From assembly GCF_910592395.1 (NCBI RefSeq), contig NC_088308.1, forward strand, positions 8,635,001 to 8,699,000: DNA of 64,000 bases, read 5' to 3'. Position 1 is the first letter of the stretch. Each line of letters begins with the position of its first letter. A program made the translations under genes and the position numbers. The DNA is from Lineus longissimus. Lineage: Eukaryota > Nemertea > Pilidiophora > Heteronemertea > Lineidae. This document shows, in pieces, positions 16,253 through 28,639 of this stretch. Below the pieces are notes generated by a model. That model was not told the DNA's origin and made no database searches. It saw only the letters and a list, made by a program, of their open reading frames with translations.

Positions 16253-16368
16253 CACAGTCGCAATAAAAGGGTATGATTAATGGAAAAAGTAACTTACGAG
16301 CACTATTTTCCAAGCTACTCGCCGTTAGAGACGGAGACAGCTTCTCCGAGCATTGCCCCAGTTCAGGA
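16253..16368 (-). pseudogene. Stump of acyltransferase exon
   Basis: It matches the 5' end of the minus-strand exon at 21,380-21,497, including the acceptor-side CCACAG, and is joined directly to receptor pseudogene 1. The rest of the exon was removed by the same deletion. Confidence 0.75.
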
Positions 16369-16748
16369 CTGTGGATGTTGTTAATTTGTGGTTATATTTT
16401 TCATTGGATTTTTGTTAAAGGGTTGGATGAAATGTTAGCGAGAGAACTGTGTGCATTCATGTGCTTGTTTTCGCATAGTGTAATTAACAAATAATGTTAA
16501 CGGTATCAAATGCATGCAAACAAAACCAGCGGAAGTGGATTATTTCGACTAATCGATAAGGTACATGTATTAATGAAGTAGTTTGTGTTTTCCATTGCCT
16601 TTGTTTGACAAAACACTTGATACGAAATCTGTTGTAACATATCAAGCTCCTTTGGAAGTCATCGAATTCAAAAGGTTGATACTTGATATTGGTAAATGTA
16701 TCGTGTTATCAAAGGCTATTCGGTAGATTATAACTGGATTATTAAATG

Positions 16749-16900
16749 TATAAGGGAGAGGACAGACGTAGTACAAACTTCATACTACTGTAACAACATA
16801 CATGTACATGTATCAGGCTTATAGACATGACCACCTAACAGGGGCAGTTTGTGACATCCATATCATCTTCAAATACCGTCCTGCGATACAAACATTTGAG
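16749..16900 (+). promoter_or_regulatory. Receptor promoter and first exon (for 18,286)
   Basis: TATA-like TATAAGGGAGAG (16,749) is followed about 35 bases later by a conserved initiator-like CTGTAACAACATAC. The leader ends at a consensus splice donor, TTGAG|GTAAGCAGG (GT at 16,901). The same arrangement precedes most receptor copies. No long reading frame is conserved in it. Confidence 0.65.
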
Positions 16901-17885
16901 GTAAGCAGGTCACCTTATCATCTGCTGTTTGATCACCATTGATTGAAGTGAGCATATGCCTTGCATTTTAAAACTGGTATTATGGTTCTTAGCACTAGGA
17001 GAAACCTGACTTCTTGTCGAACAGCACTGAAAGTCGGCATATCAGGAACCGCGAGATGAGAAACTGCGAAATGGCGAGATGAGTAATCAGTGTTTTCTGA
17101 CTCGGGTGCATTTAAGCATTTGCAGGCTATCCTCTTGCATACCAGGTGCGGGTAGAATTTCGAAGAGGCCACATTGAACATGAACTTGTTTCACTTCAAA
17201 TTTTGCCGCAAGGAGTCTAGCTGGTCCAAGAGCCAAATGTGTGGATGAATGACGCAGTGGGGTTATTTTCATTTTATCGTTTGCACATTAGCCTAAAGAC
17301 GTTTGTAATCTACGCTCGCGCGCGGGGATTTCAAATGATTTATGAATCAATAGGTTTAACTTTTTGTGCTGATGATGCCACATCTAGACACCTGATTAAG
17401 AAATGAGCTCCACGACAACTATATATATAGAATCTGAAATGTTTGCAGGAAGAAAATTGTGACAGAGGGATTTGTTTGTAACAGTTTTCCATGAATGAAA
17501 CAAATAATCACATTCAATTGGAAATCACAATCAAGACAGCTTCCTAATGTAGCCTCGATCTAATGAATCGTCGCATTTTGAGATTCGACATACATATAAT
17601 GTATTAGCTTTACAAACACAATAACTGATTAGCGTTTCAGCAAATTACTAAAAGGCTTTCGCCAGACCTCCAGAATTTTTTTACCGCGTTTTCATAAATA
17701 ATCATGAAGGCTAAGTATCAACAAGTTCGGCTCTCCTTCAAAAGTAGATTTAACCGGTTGCTGAAATGGAATCCCGGGCTTGCCAGATACTTCCCTCAAA
17801 AATACACGCCGGTGCAGTTTGGGTGTTTTGTGATCATACGTTCACTTTCATCATCTGCACTTCAGCACGTTAAAATAAAGGCCGG

Positions 17886-18013
17886 ATTTACATAGAGCGA
17901 CGCGGTATACGAAGACGGCAGCGAAAAAAGCCTTCTTCGTCATGAAACTTTTATGAAGCCATTGTTCGCCGGCTTGTCCGTATACCGTGCTGCTCTACGT
18001 CATGGAGGTAAAC
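17886..18013. mobile_element. Palindromic MITE type B
   Basis: An imperfect inverted repeat of about 128 bp whose arms share CGGTATACG-type sequence (CGCGGTATACGAAGACGGC against the inverse of CCGTATACCGTGCTGC). It lies in the intron before the 18,286 receptor. Related copies are at 23,137; 48,486; 49,568 and 54,841. Confidence 0.65.
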
Positions 18014-18285
18014 CCGACATTAGAAAAGTGAACGCGGGAAATTGCTATTTAGTGGAATGGATTATTTACTCGAAAATTAACTAGAAAGAAAGTGTCATCG
18101 AGTAATCACTAGTCTTGGCTGCCGCAGGAGACGTTTAAAAATGATGGAATGATGTATTCATTCAGAATATTTCAAGCAGTGGTGATCTAACGATACATCT
18201 GGACGATTCGTAAGTCTTTCGAAAAGTGTCCTTCCAAAGACTTCTACTGACGTCTAACTGATATAGAGTTCGTATCAACGTACCG

Positions 18286-19283
18286 ATGGCCCAAGCTAGC
18301 ATCACTGATAATCTCATTGCGTCCAGAGTGGAAAGTTCACCATCTCTCGTCGAAGAAGTTCTTGGATTTTACTTACCTCCTGTGCAGATATCTGTTGGAT
18401 GGGTGGAAAATGCTTTCATCCTGATAGTGCTCTCAAATCGGCGGTACAGTGGCAACCCAAGTTGCCTGTTGCTAAAGTTTTTAGCATGGTGGAGCTGTTT
18501 AGCTCACTTTGTCAAATTTCAGGTTTATTTTTCAATACGCTTTCGCAGTGCCGCAGATTATCTCGGTGACTTCTTTTGTATACCTTCATCGCCTACGGAG
18601 GTTTAAACTTACCTAGTTGGACCATCGTTCTTATGACGTTCTCACGATTTGTTGCTGTTGTTTTCCCGTTGCATGCACCGACGATTTGTACCGCAGGTGC
18701 CGTTAAACGATTTCAGCTAGTCATTGTAATCGCATTCTGTGTCTGGGGTTTACCGTGTGCTATTTTTCAAAGGATGGCTGAGGGCGATGAAATTGCGAGA
18801 CTAGGTTGTTATTTTGACGTCCCTTCTCTCATAGCTTGGCTTTATGAAATAACACACGTGTTCCTTTTAGTAATAATACCATTTGCCATCATTGCTGTCC
18901 TAAACCTCATCATCATTGCTAAAATAAAGACCAAAGGTTCTGAGAGGGGAAAGATGGGAGCAATTGTAACCAAAGAACAGAGAGCTGGCGAAAGGACAGC
19001 AATGACTTTAGTAGCTTTGGTAACAGCTATCTTTATCATTACTGCCAACCCCTATGCCATTCATGTCGTGGTGTGGGATTTTGCGTTCGTGTCTACGGAA
19101 ATTACTCCAACACAGTTAGAACAATCTCGTATGTCTCACACGGTGGCAATGTTTACATTCCAAATTCGTCACAATATGTATTTCTTCACTTTTTTCGTAG
19201 CATGCAAGCAATTCAGAGGTGATTTTATTCGATTGTTCTCTGTTTGCCATTGCACGAAATCAAAGGAAACGTCTCGAACATAG
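18286..19283 (+). pseudogene. Receptor pseudogene 2, frameshifted
   Basis: Close to the intact copy at 49,966. A 7-bp deletion at about 18,578 (TTTTGTA joined to TACC) just after the TM3 cysteine shifts the frame. The rest, from the TM3 GGLNLPSWT segment to the C-terminus SKETSRT, is intact in the new frame. AATAAA lies downstream at about 19,324. Confidence 0.9.
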
Positions 19284-20602
19284 AAGCTCATGTCATTTCA
19301 AGTCGTGCATGCTTATTTTCCTAAATAAACGCAATTTTCATAAGGTTTCCCCTGTAAATTGTCGTCAAGGCCAGTGTCAGAGCATAGATGGAACACTGAC
19401 TACGCCAAGTGTACAGCCTCATCAAGCCATATAAACAACGCAATTAAAACAATATGTACAATTAAACTTGTTCACGACGCGTTTTCAATGTATTCCTTCA
19501 ATGAATTTGCTCTTCTCTTGTTGCATTAGTAAACTATTTTTCTGAAGGTGCTCGATGTGTGACGTGCCAAAACTGCAGAATTGTTAAAACTTATAATTGC
19601 CGTTGAGAAACCTTCAGTTGATCGAGTTGCTAAAACTCGGGCGTTTTCTTGTTGCAAAACTTTCGTTGGAGTTTTTAAACATTCGGTGGATACTTTCCCG
19701 TGTATGACTAGACAAATGACAAAGTCACGCTGGACCACTCGCGACGTGTTGGTCGATTTATTTACACCGGCAAAGCTATAGTTAAGCCGACAAATCATTG
19801 GAAAAATTTGGCGGCGTTTGCGGAGGGACCAATGCGCCCATTCATACACAGATGTGAGCGTGCTAACTCTTTTATACCTTATAGTGGATAGAGTGTCCCG
19901 GGACAAATATTATGAAATTCCTGTTCGCTTTTATCTCTCGGGTATTGAATGTTATGGCTGTAGAATCAAACCATAACCGGTCACAAAAGGGAAAGACACA
20001 TTTTGAGTGGGACATTTAAGACTGCTACACCGAGTAGTAACATTTCGGCGCCTTCAAGGAGAATACGTACAAGCTGCTAGATCCGTCAGAATATGAGAAA
20101 AAATAAATATGCAATAGGGCTGGTCATTTTTCAAGGGAAACATGTTTTACTCGTACACCGACAAACGAAAGGAGACAAACGACAGACACAAAATACTATG
20201 CTCGAAAGAATAGGACGTAGCTATTCCATAACGGATATTTGTCACATCCCCAGGAAAGAGGAGATGGGTGACTCGACAGAAAAGTATCCTACTTCAAAAT
20301 CATAGCCCAAAAATCAAATTGCTGGAAAATGTCAACTTGGGTCATCTTCAGACACACATCGAGTGGCATAACATCACACTTAGGTATCCTAGTATGCAAC
20401 GTACTCATTTACATTCCGATGAACAGGAATATATTCATACATCAAATATATTTGCAAGACTGGTGTATCTTGCCATAAAATATATTACGCAACTGTTGCT
20501 ACACACTCATTGTATATAGTGCAGTTAATTTGTACAATGTATATTATACACAGGAGATCAGTTAAGGAGATTTAATTTCACCTAACTATAGGATTGGAAC
20601 AT
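19284..20602. other. Receptor 3' flank shared with the 49,966 unit
   Basis: This intergenic sequence is nearly collinear with 50,971-52,286. A 126-codon minus-strand frame at 19,526-19,906 is broken in both other copies (about 40,378-40,760 and 51,210-51,560), so I treat it as non-coding. No other feature is evident. Confidence 0.6.
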
Positions 20603-21497
20603 CTATTCCGCCATCTTGATAAGAATGGACTGAATGTCATCTAGGTATTCACTTGCAATTTCGCCAGGACATGTATCCTTCCTGTAGGTCGTCGTCCAAG
20701 ATAATCTGCCATTTAGTGTCACAGGATAATGACAAAAAATTCGATAATCATCGTTGTTGTTGTTGCAACAATATGTTGAAACAACATGACATGCGAATTG
20801 TCTCCCTGTTGAGCAATCTGGTTTTATTTCACAGTTTCCAAGGTTGGATACAAAGAATGAACTGATGAAAGGTATGCTTCCTTGATTGAAGTTTCGAAAT
20901 CTGTCAAGGTCTTCATTCTGAATAAGGCAACAATAATCTTTCTTGTCGTGAAGGAATGTTCTATTCTTCAACACATTTTTTACCAAGCTGTGGCATTTCT
21001 CAGCGACTCGCCAGAAGCGATCCTCGTGCTTCTCATTTTTTACGGTGGGCACAGTGATATTTATGAATGACATCGCGCTATTACCAGCCTGTTCTAGCGG
21101 TATCAGCGGATTTCCACAGCGCCAGATGTTGACCATAAAGCAAGTCCTGAGGGAGATGGCACCACGCAAACTTGTGTATTTCGTCACTAATTTTGCCATA
21201 GCAATGGCTGCTGCAGCTTTGATGTACCCGTTGACCGTTACCCAATGTTGCTTAGACTTGGTAACTATTCGTGTCGTCTTTTGGCTTGTTAAGTACAAGA
21301 TAGCAATATCGGACCCCTCGAAACTTGATGCCTCTTCATTCAGATAGTTTGGTAGAACAGATTTGATGAATTCATTAGCCACATTGTCGCAATAAAAGGG
21401 TATGATTAATGGAACAAGTAACTTACGAGCCTTATTTTCCAAGCTACTCGCCGTTAGAGATGGAGACAGCTTCTCCGAGCATTGCCCCAGTTCAGGA
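20603..21497 (-). CDS. Terminal exon of a condensation/acyltransferase-like enzyme
   Basis: The exon is open from a likely acceptor (CCTCCACAG, cut at 21,498) to the stop at 20,603. It codes for about 297 residues. Recognisable pieces of the C-terminal half of the condensation/PapA/alcohol-acyltransferase fold are VTVNGYIKAAAAIAMAKL, the strand CFMVNIWRCGNP, the bridging segment FFVSNLGNCEI and a final amphipathic helix. The catalytic HHxxxD lies in the N-terminal half in this family and is not found in this window, so upstream exons are missing or distant. It runs antisense to the receptors. It is the only one of five copies without a visible lesion. It may be a passenger of the receptor duplications. 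Confidence 0.6.
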
Positions 21498-21874
21498 CTG
21501 TGGAGGTTGTTAATTTGTGGGTATAAATTTCATTGGATTTTTGTTAAATGGTTGAATAAAATGTCTGCGAGAGAACTGTGTGCATTCAAGTGCTTGTTTT
21601 CGCATAGTCTAGTTAACAAATAATGTTAACGGTATCAAATGCATGCAAACAAAACCAGCGGAAGTGGATTATTTCGACAAATCGAGAAGGTATTAATAAA
21701 GTGGTTTGTGTTTTCCACTGCCTTTGTTTGACAAAACACTTGATACGAAATCTGTTGAATCATAACAAGCTACTTTTTGGGAAGTCATCGAATTCAAAAG
21801 GTTGATACTTGAGATTTATTAATGTATCGTGTGATCGAAGGCTATTCGGTAGATTATAACTGGATTATAAAATG

Positions 21875-22017
21875 TATAAGAGAGAGGACAGACGTAGTAC
21901 AAACTTCATACTGTAACAACATACATGTACATGTATCAGGCTTATAGGCATGACCACCTGACAGGGGCAGTTTGTGACATCATCTTCAAATATCGACCTG
22001 CGATATAAAAATTTGAG
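21875..22017 (+). promoter_or_regulatory. Receptor promoter and first exon (for 23,702)
   Basis: TATAAGAGAGAGG at 21,875; leader ends ATTTGAG with donor GT at 22,018. The intron to the 23,702 receptor is about 1.65 kb and holds MITEs of types A and B. Confidence 0.65.
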
Positions 22018-22985
22018 GTAAGCAGGTCATTTTATCATTTGCTGTTTGAGCACCACTGATTGTAGTGAGCATATGCCATGCATTGTAAAACTTGTATTAT
22101 GGTACTATGCACTAGGAGTAACCTAACTGCCTGTCGAACAGCACTGAAAATCGGCATATCACGAACCGCGAGATGAGAAACTGCGAAATGGCGAGACGAG
22201 TAATCAGTATTTTCTGACTCGGGTGCATTTAAGCATCTGCAGGCTGTCCTCTTGCATACCAGGTGCGGGTAGAATTTCGAAGAGGCCACATTGAATATGA
22301 ACTTGTTTCACTTCAAATTTTGCCGCAAGGAGTCTAGCTCTGCAAGAGCATTATTTGTGGGTGAATGATGCAGTGGGGTTATTTTCATTTTATTAGCCAA
22401 AATACGTTTGTAAAGTTACGCTCGCGCGCGGGGATTTCCAATGATTTATGAATCATTAGGTTCAAGTTTTTCTGCTGATAATGCCACATCTTGACACCTG
22501 ATTAAGAGATGAGCTTCACGGCAACTATATATATAGAATCTGAAATGTTTGCAGGGAGAAAATAGTGCCAGAGGGATTTGTTTGCAACAGTTTACCATGA
22601 ATGAAAAAAATATCCACATCAAATTGGTCAGACAGTTTCCTAATGTTGCCTCGATCTGACGAATTTTTGCATTTTCAGATTCTATATACATGTAATTTAT
22701 TAGCTTTACAACTGCATTAACTGATTAGCGTTTCAGCAATTTACTAAAATGCCTTCGCTAGACCTCCAGACGTGTTTGACTGCGTTTTGAATAATCAATA
22801 ATTATGAAAGCTAAGTATCAACTAGTTTGGCTCTCCTTCAAAAGTAGATTTAACCGGTTGCTGAAGTGGGTAAGCAGGTCTTGCCAGATACTGCCTTCAA
22901 AAATACAAGCCGGCACAGTTTGGGTGTTTTGTGATCATACGTTCACTTTCATCATCTGCACTTCAGCACGTTAAACTAAAGGTCG

Positions 22986-23134
22986 GTGCCTGGTTGTTCA
23001 AAACAACTTTTGTCACTAACGTTGACGTTAACTTAACATAGCGTTATCTCCTTCAGTTAGGCCCTTAAACTTAACGCCAAGTTAGATTAAAGCCAATGCT
23101 AGTGACAAAACTTGTTTTTGAACAACCGGGCGCT
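22986..23134. mobile_element. Palindromic MITE type A
   Basis: Terminal inverted repeat built on CCTGGTTGTTCAAAACAA, total about 149 bp. It adjoins a type B palindrome. It is absent from the equivalent place at 17,886 and 49,568, which gives a filled/empty comparison. Confidence 0.75.
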
Positions 23135-23136
23135 GG

Positions 23137-23272
23137 TAGAGCCACAGAGCTACACGGTATACAAAGACGGCAGCAAACAAACGCGTCATGGTCATGAACC
23201 CTTTTTGAAGCCAGTGTTCGCCGGCGTGGACGTATACCGTGCAGCTCCATGTCAATGTAAACCGACATTAGA
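23137..23272. mobile_element. Palindromic MITE type B
   Basis: Diverged copy of the element at 17,886, directly right of the type A palindrome; the inner part matches up to the GTAAAC-like right end. Confidence 0.6.
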
Positions 23273-23701
23273 AAAGTGAAAGCGGGAAACTACTATTAGT
23301 GGAATGGATTATTTTCGCTGTTGCAACCCCTTTAGACTTTTGGACTGCTCAGCTAAATAGTGCCAGTGACAAATAAGGAAGCATAATCTGTTTTTACAGC
23401 ACATTTCGTTCGATTTTGCCTGCGTTTGTGAGGAAGGAAATTTCTATAAGAAATGCAAATATATTGTTCACTAAACAAAACAGTTGAAAATACACTAGAA
23501 AAAGAGAGTGTCATCGAGTAATCACTAGTCTTGTTTTCCGCAGGAGACGTTTGAAAATGATGGAATGAGGTATTCATTCAGAATATTTCATGCATTGGTG
23601 ATCTAACGATACATTTGGACGATTCGTAAGTCTTTCGAAAACTGTCCTTCCAAAGACTTCTTCTGACGTCAAACTGGTATAGAGTTCGTATCAACGTACG
23701 G

Positions 23702-24742
23702 ATGGACCAAACTAGCATCACAGATAATCTCAATGAGTCCAAAGGAGAAAGTGCACCATCTCTCCTCGAAGAGGTTCTTGGATTTTACTTACCTCCAGTG
23801 CAGATATCTGTTGGATGGGTGGAAAATGCTTTCATCCTGATAGTGCTTTCAAATCGGCGATACAGAAGCAGCCCAAGTTGTCTATCACTAAAATTCTTAG
23901 CATGGTGGAGCTGTTTAGCTCACTTCATCAATTTTCAAATTTACTTTTCATTGCGATTTCGCAGTGCCGCAGATTATCTCGGTGATTTCTTTTGTAAAGA
24001 GTTTACGTTCATCGGCTATGCAGGCATAAACTTACCTAGTTGGACCATCGTTCTTATGACGGTCGCACGATTTGTTGCTGTTGTTTTCCCGTTGCATGCA
24101 CCGACGATTTGTACCACAGGTACCGTTAAACGATTTCAGGTAGTCATTGTAATCGCACTCTGTGCCTGGGGTTTACCGTCAGCTATTTTTCAAAGGATGG
24201 CTAAGGATGATGAAATTGCGAGACTAGGTTGTTATTTTGACGTCCCTTCTTTTATAGCCTGGCTTTATGAAATAACACATGTGTTTCTTTTAGTAATAAT
24301 ACCATTTGCCATCATTGCTATCCTGAACCTCATCATTATTGCTAAAATAAAGACAAAAGGTTCCGAGAGGGGAAAGATGGGAGCAATTGTAACAAAAGAA
24401 CAGAGAGCTGGCGAAAGTACAGCAATGACGTTAGTAGCGTTGGTAACAGCTATATTTATCATTACTGCCATCCCCTACACCATTCATGTCGTGGTGTGGG
24501 ATTTTGCCTTCGCCTCTACAGAACTTACTCCAACACAGTTTGATCAATCCCGTATGTCTCACACGGTGGCAATGTTTACATTCCAAATTCGTGACAATAT
24601 GTATTTCTTCACTTTTTTCGTAGCATGTAAGCAATTCAGAAATGATTTTATTCGATTGTTCTCCGTTTGCTTTTGCACGAAATCGAAGGAAACGTCGCGA
24701 TCATATTTACTCTTGGCATTCCAAGTCCCGCTAATTTCCTAA
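23702..24742 (+). CDS. Rhodopsin-like seven-transmembrane receptor (copy 3), extended C-terminus
   Basis: Intact at 346 residues. It starts MDQTSITDNL and belongs to the subgroup with INFQIYFSLRF at the end of TM2 and LPSAIFQRMAKDDE before the second extracellular loop. The stop codon TAA used by sister copies after SKETSRTY has become TTA here, so the protein gains eleven hydrophobic residues (LLLAFQVPLIS). This might change trafficking by masking the normal tail. Family features match those given for the copy at 49,966. Confidence 0.9.
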   Translation: MDQTSITDNLNESKGESAPSLLEEVLGFYLPPVQISVGWVENAFILIVLSNRRYRSSPSCLSLKFLAWWSCLAHFINFQIYFSLRFRSAADYLGDFFCKEFTFIGYAGINLPSWTIVLMTVARFVAVVFPLHAPTICTTGTVKRFQVVIVIALCAWGLPSAIFQRMAKDDEIARLGCYFDVPSFIAWLYEITHVFLLVIIPFAIIAILNLIIIAKIKTKGSERGKMGAIVTKEQRAGESTAMTLVALVTAIFIITAIPYTIHVVVWDFAFASTELTPTQFDQSRMSHTVAMFTFQIRDNMYFFTFFVACKQFRNDFIRLFSVCFCTKSKETSRSYLLLAFQVPLIS

Positions 24743-25089
24743 ACGTACTTTTCATAACGTTTCCCCTGTACATTGTATCATTGTATCATATAGCATGCCC
24801 AATGTCAGCAAAGGATTATTTTAAATCTTTGCCATAAAACACTGACTATGATCAATCTAAGAAAAATGGAAATTACTGCATGATTGGATAGCTATTGGGT
24901 ATGAATTTAATTTGGAATTTTGATTAAATGGTGGAATAAAAACTGTGTGCATTCATGTGCTTGCTTTTCGCAATGCCTTGTTATATAACGTATTTTAATT
25001 ATATCAAATGCATGTAAATGAAACCAGCGGAAGTGGATTATTTCGCCTAATCGATGAGGTATCGATAAGTATTCTGTAAATGAATTTTC

Positions 25090-25860
25090 AATTGTCATTG
25101 TCTGAAAAATTGAATTGAATTGAAATTTACATTTATATACCGCAAAATCCAAATTTTGCTCTAATGCAGTGTTTCAAAATATCGCCTAAACAGATGGGTT
25201 TTTAGCCCGCCCCTGAAAAAGCAACAGTCTTAGCCTTTTTAATCTCAATGCTGAGCTCATTCCAAAGTCTGGCCGCCTGCACGGAAGCTCCTGCCACCGT
25301 ACGTCTCCAGGCGATACCTGGGGATCCTCAGGAGACATTTGTCTTCGGACCACAGGGATCGCCCGGAGTCACAGGATGGGAGGAGCTCGGATATGCAAGC
25401 AGGGGCAAGTCCGTGTCTTGCTTTGTATACGAGGAGCATTGTCTTGAACTCTATACGTTCACGGATTGGTAGCCAATGTAGACTTCTCAGCACGGGGGTA
25501 ATATGTTCACGTTTACGCGTCCCTGTGATTACTCGCGCTGCGTGATTCTGAACCTTTTGTAGCTTATCAAGTACATTTTCATCGGCACCAATGAGCAGGC
25601 TATTACAAGAATCCAGTCTGGATATGACAGTTGATTGAACTAGAAGTTTCGTAGCTTCTTGCGTAAGGAGCTTTCGCATGCGGCCAATGTTTCGGATTTG
25701 AAATGTTGCACACTGGGCCCATTGACAGCGTTTGATCAAACAAAACGCCAAGATTTCTGACTGGGTCAGGTGACACATTGACCTTTATGTCAGCGATCAT
25801 CAGGGCATGGATATTGAGTGAGTTTACGACTCTCTGAGACCCAAACAACTCGATTTCCGT
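25090..25860 (-). mobile_element. CR1/L2-like non-LTR retrotransposon 3' fragment
   Basis: The minus strand codes for the end of a non-LTR reverse transcriptase: LVQSTVISRLDSCNSLLIG, LQKVQNHAARVITG, SLHWLPIRERIEFKTMLLVY. The 3' tail is a short CAATT-type microsatellite at 25,100-25,120. It is 5'-truncated and frameshifted near 25,780. A second copy at 61,590-62,480 lies in the same position relative to its receptor neighbours, so insertion came before that duplication. Confidence 0.88.
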
Positions 25861-26025
25861 CTAGGTATACATGGTATAAAAACTTTGTAGAACAGTATAA
25901 CTATATCATGATCCTTCTTGGGAAGTCGTCGAATTCAGAAGGTTGATACTTGATATTAGTTAATGGATCGTGTTATCAAAGGCTCATTCATTTCGTTAAC
26001 TATGTGATAACTGGCTGGTTCTAGG

Positions 26026-26169
26026 TATTTAATAGAGAGGACGGAACAAGTACATACTACAGTCTGTAACAACATACTTTTGCATCAGTCTGATATGCAT
26101 GACCACCGAAAAGCGGCAAGTTTTGATCACTTCGTCTTCAAATATCCACCTGGGATTTATAATTTCGAG
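26026..26169 (+). promoter_or_regulatory. Receptor promoter and first exon (for 26,928)
   Basis: TATTTAATAGAGAGG at 26,026, then CAGTCTGTAACAACATAC; donor TTCGAG|GTAAGCAGG with GT at 26,170. The leader contains ATGCATGACCACCG, which opens a short upstream reading frame that reaches the donor. Confidence 0.65.
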
Positions 26170-26927
26170 GTAAGCAGGTAACCTTATCAGTTGCTGTTAG
26201 AGCACCACTGACCGTAGTGATAGGTTCTCATAGTGCATATGCCATGCATTTTAAAACTGGTACTATGGTACAATGCATTAGGAGTAATCTAACTGCTTGT
26301 CGAACGGCAATGAAAATCGGCATTTCATGAACCGCAAGATGAGAAATGGCGAAATAAAGCAAGATGAGTAATCATTGTTACCTGACCCTTGATTTTCTGC
26401 TTCACTGGATTATGGCAGTTACCACTTCCGATGCTGCCGTCAACATCTCCATTTCACGCAAATGAGGCCGAAAACAATACAAAGGCCACTGTAAGCAACT
26501 GCATGTCCAAGCAGAAAGAAAAAAACAAAAATCCTGAAATGTTCTTTGAAACAATAATTTTGCCCGAGATCGGGTTGGAAAAGGAGTCGAACTGCATCAG
26601 TCACCTTTAGCTCGGGTGCATTTAAGCACTCTTGCAAACCAGGTACAGGTGGCATTTTGAAGAAGCCACGTTGAACATCAACTTATTTCACTTCAGATTC
26701 TGGTCTGGTCTGGTCGGGTTTGGTTTGGTCCCGTGTAAATGGCCCTATCGTGTAATCACTGGTTTGGTTGCAACACGAGAAAATGATTGAACGAGGTTTT
26801 CGTTCAGAAGATTACATGCAGTGGTGATCTAACGATACAATTGGACGATTCGTAAGTCTTTCGAAAACCGTCCATCCGAAGATTTCTTCTCACGTCTAAC
26901 TGATAAAGAGTTCGTATCAACGTAACA

Positions 26928-27935
26928 ATGGCCCAAACTAGCATCACTGGTAATCTCAATACGTCCAGAGTAGAAAGTTCACCATCTCTCCTCGAAGAAG
27001 TTCTTGGATTTTACTTACCTCCAGTGCAGATATCTGTTGGATGGGTGGAAAATGCTTTCATCCTGATAGTGCTTTCAAATCGGCGATACAGAGGCAGCCC
27101 AAGTTGCCTATTACTAAAGTTTTTTGCATGGTGGAGCTGTTTAGCTCACTTTCTCTTATTGCAAGTTTATTTTTCAATGCGCTTTCGCCGTGCTGCAGAT
27201 TATCTCGGTGACTTCTTTTGTAAAGAGTTAACCTTCATCGCCTATGGAGGTATAAACTTACCTAGTTGGACCATTGTTCTTATGACGTTCTCACGATTTG
27301 TTGCTGTTGTTTTCCCGTTGCATGCATCGGCGATTTGTACCACAGGTGCCGTTAAACGATTTCAACTAGTCATTGTTATCGCATTCTCTGTCTGGGGTTT
27401 ACCGTGTGCTATTTTTCAAAGGATGGCTGAGGGCGATGAAATTGCCAGACTAGGATGTTATTTTGACGTTCCATCTTTCATCGCCTGGCTTTATGAAATA
27501 ACACACGTGTTCCTTTTAGTGATAATACCACTTGGCATCATAGCTTTCCTGAACATCATCATTATTGCTAAAATAAAGACCAAAGGTTCCGAGAGGGGAA
27601 AGATGGGAGCAATTGTAACAAATGATCAGAGAGCTGGTGAAAGGACAGCCATGACCTTAGTAGCGTTGGTAACAGCTGCCTTTATCATTACTACCATCCC
27701 CTACGCCATTCATGTCGTGGTGTGGGATTTTGCGTTCGCTTCTACAGAACTTACTCCAACACAGGTAGAACAATCTCGTATGTCTCACACGGTAGCAATT
27801 TTCACATTCCAAATTCGTGACAATATGTATTTCTTCACTTTTTTCGTAGCATGCAAGCAATTCAGAAATGATTTTTTTCGATTGTTCTCTGTTTGCCTTT
27901 GCACGAAATCGAAGGAAACGTCGCGAACATATTAA
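26928..27935 (+). CDS. Rhodopsin-like seven-transmembrane receptor (copy 4)
   Basis: Intact, 335 residues, identical in protein sequence to the copy at 29,398. It is distinguished by LLLQVYFSMRFRRAADYLG around the first extracellular loop, TNDQRAGE in the third intracellular loop and AAFIITTIPYAIH in TM6. The start context is ACAATGG and the stop follows SRTY. Probably surface-exposed and chemosensory, by analogy with other lineage-specific receptor arrays. Confidence 0.92.
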   Translation: MAQTSITGNLNTSRVESSPSLLEEVLGFYLPPVQISVGWVENAFILIVLSNRRYRGSPSCLLLKFFAWWSCLAHFLLLQVYFSMRFRRAADYLGDFFCKELTFIAYGGINLPSWTIVLMTFSRFVAVVFPLHASAICTTGAVKRFQLVIVIAFSVWGLPCAIFQRMAEGDEIARLGCYFDVPSFIAWLYEITHVFLLVIIPLGIIAFLNIIIIAKIKTKGSERGKMGAIVTNDQRAGERTAMTLVALVTAAFIITTIPYAIHVVVWDFAFASTELTPTQVEQSRMSHTVAIFTFQIRDNMYFFTFFVACKQFRNDFFRLFSVCLCTKSKETSRTY

Positions 27936-28497
27936 CTTATGTCATTCCAAGTCCTGCTAATTTCCTAAACGTACTTTTCATAAGGTTTCCCCTGTACATT
28001 GTATCATTATATCATATAGCATGCCCAATGACAGAAAAGGACTACATTGTGTATTTTAAATCTTCGCCATAAAACATTGATTATGATCAATCTAGGAGAA
28101 TTGGAAATTACTGCATGATTGGATGGATAGCTATTGGCTATAAATTAAATTTGGAATTTGGTGGAAGGAAAACTGTGTGCATTCATATGCTTGCTTTTCG
28201 CAATACCTTGTTAAATAACGAATTTTAATGATATCAAATGCATGCAAACGAAACCATCGGAAGTGGATTATTTCCCCTAATCGATGAGGTATCGATAGGT
28301 ATTGTGTAAATGAATTTTCAATTGCCATTGTCTTAGAAATACATGGTATACAAACTTTGTAGTACAGTACAACTATATCATGATCCTTCTTGGGAAGTCG
28401 TCGAATTCAGAAGGTTGATACTTGATATTAGTTAATGGATCGTGTTATCAAAGGCTCATTCATTTCGTTAACTATGTGATAACTTGCTGGTTCTAGG

Positions 28498-28639
28498 TAT
28501 TTAATAGAGAGGACGGAACAAGTACATACTACAGTCTGTAACAACATACTTGTATCAGTCTGATATGCATGACCACCGAAAAGCGGCAGGTTTTGATCAC
28601 TTCGTCTTCAAATATCCACCTGGGATTTATAATTTCGAG
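28498..28639 (+). promoter_or_regulatory. Receptor promoter and first exon (for 29,398)
   Basis: TATTTAAT at 28,498; donor GT at 28,640. It differs from the copy at 26,026 by a 2-bp length change and a few substitutions, which marks it as lying left of the duplication breakpoint. Confidence 0.65.

Noticed and set aside
16933-17181. Recurring minus-strand frame starting MFNVASSKFYPHLV
   Set aside because: It recurs only because intron sequence is duplicated. Lengths and frames differ between copies and it overlaps the spliced-out region after the donor.
19526-19906. 126-codon minus-strand frame
   Set aside because: Broken in both paralogous flanks (near 40,378-40,760 and 51,210-51,560) and without family resemblance.
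26440-26655. 71-codon minus-strand frame in receptor introns
   Set aside because: Found in several duplicated introns but degenerate at 45,000 and 63,050; no sign of coding constraint.
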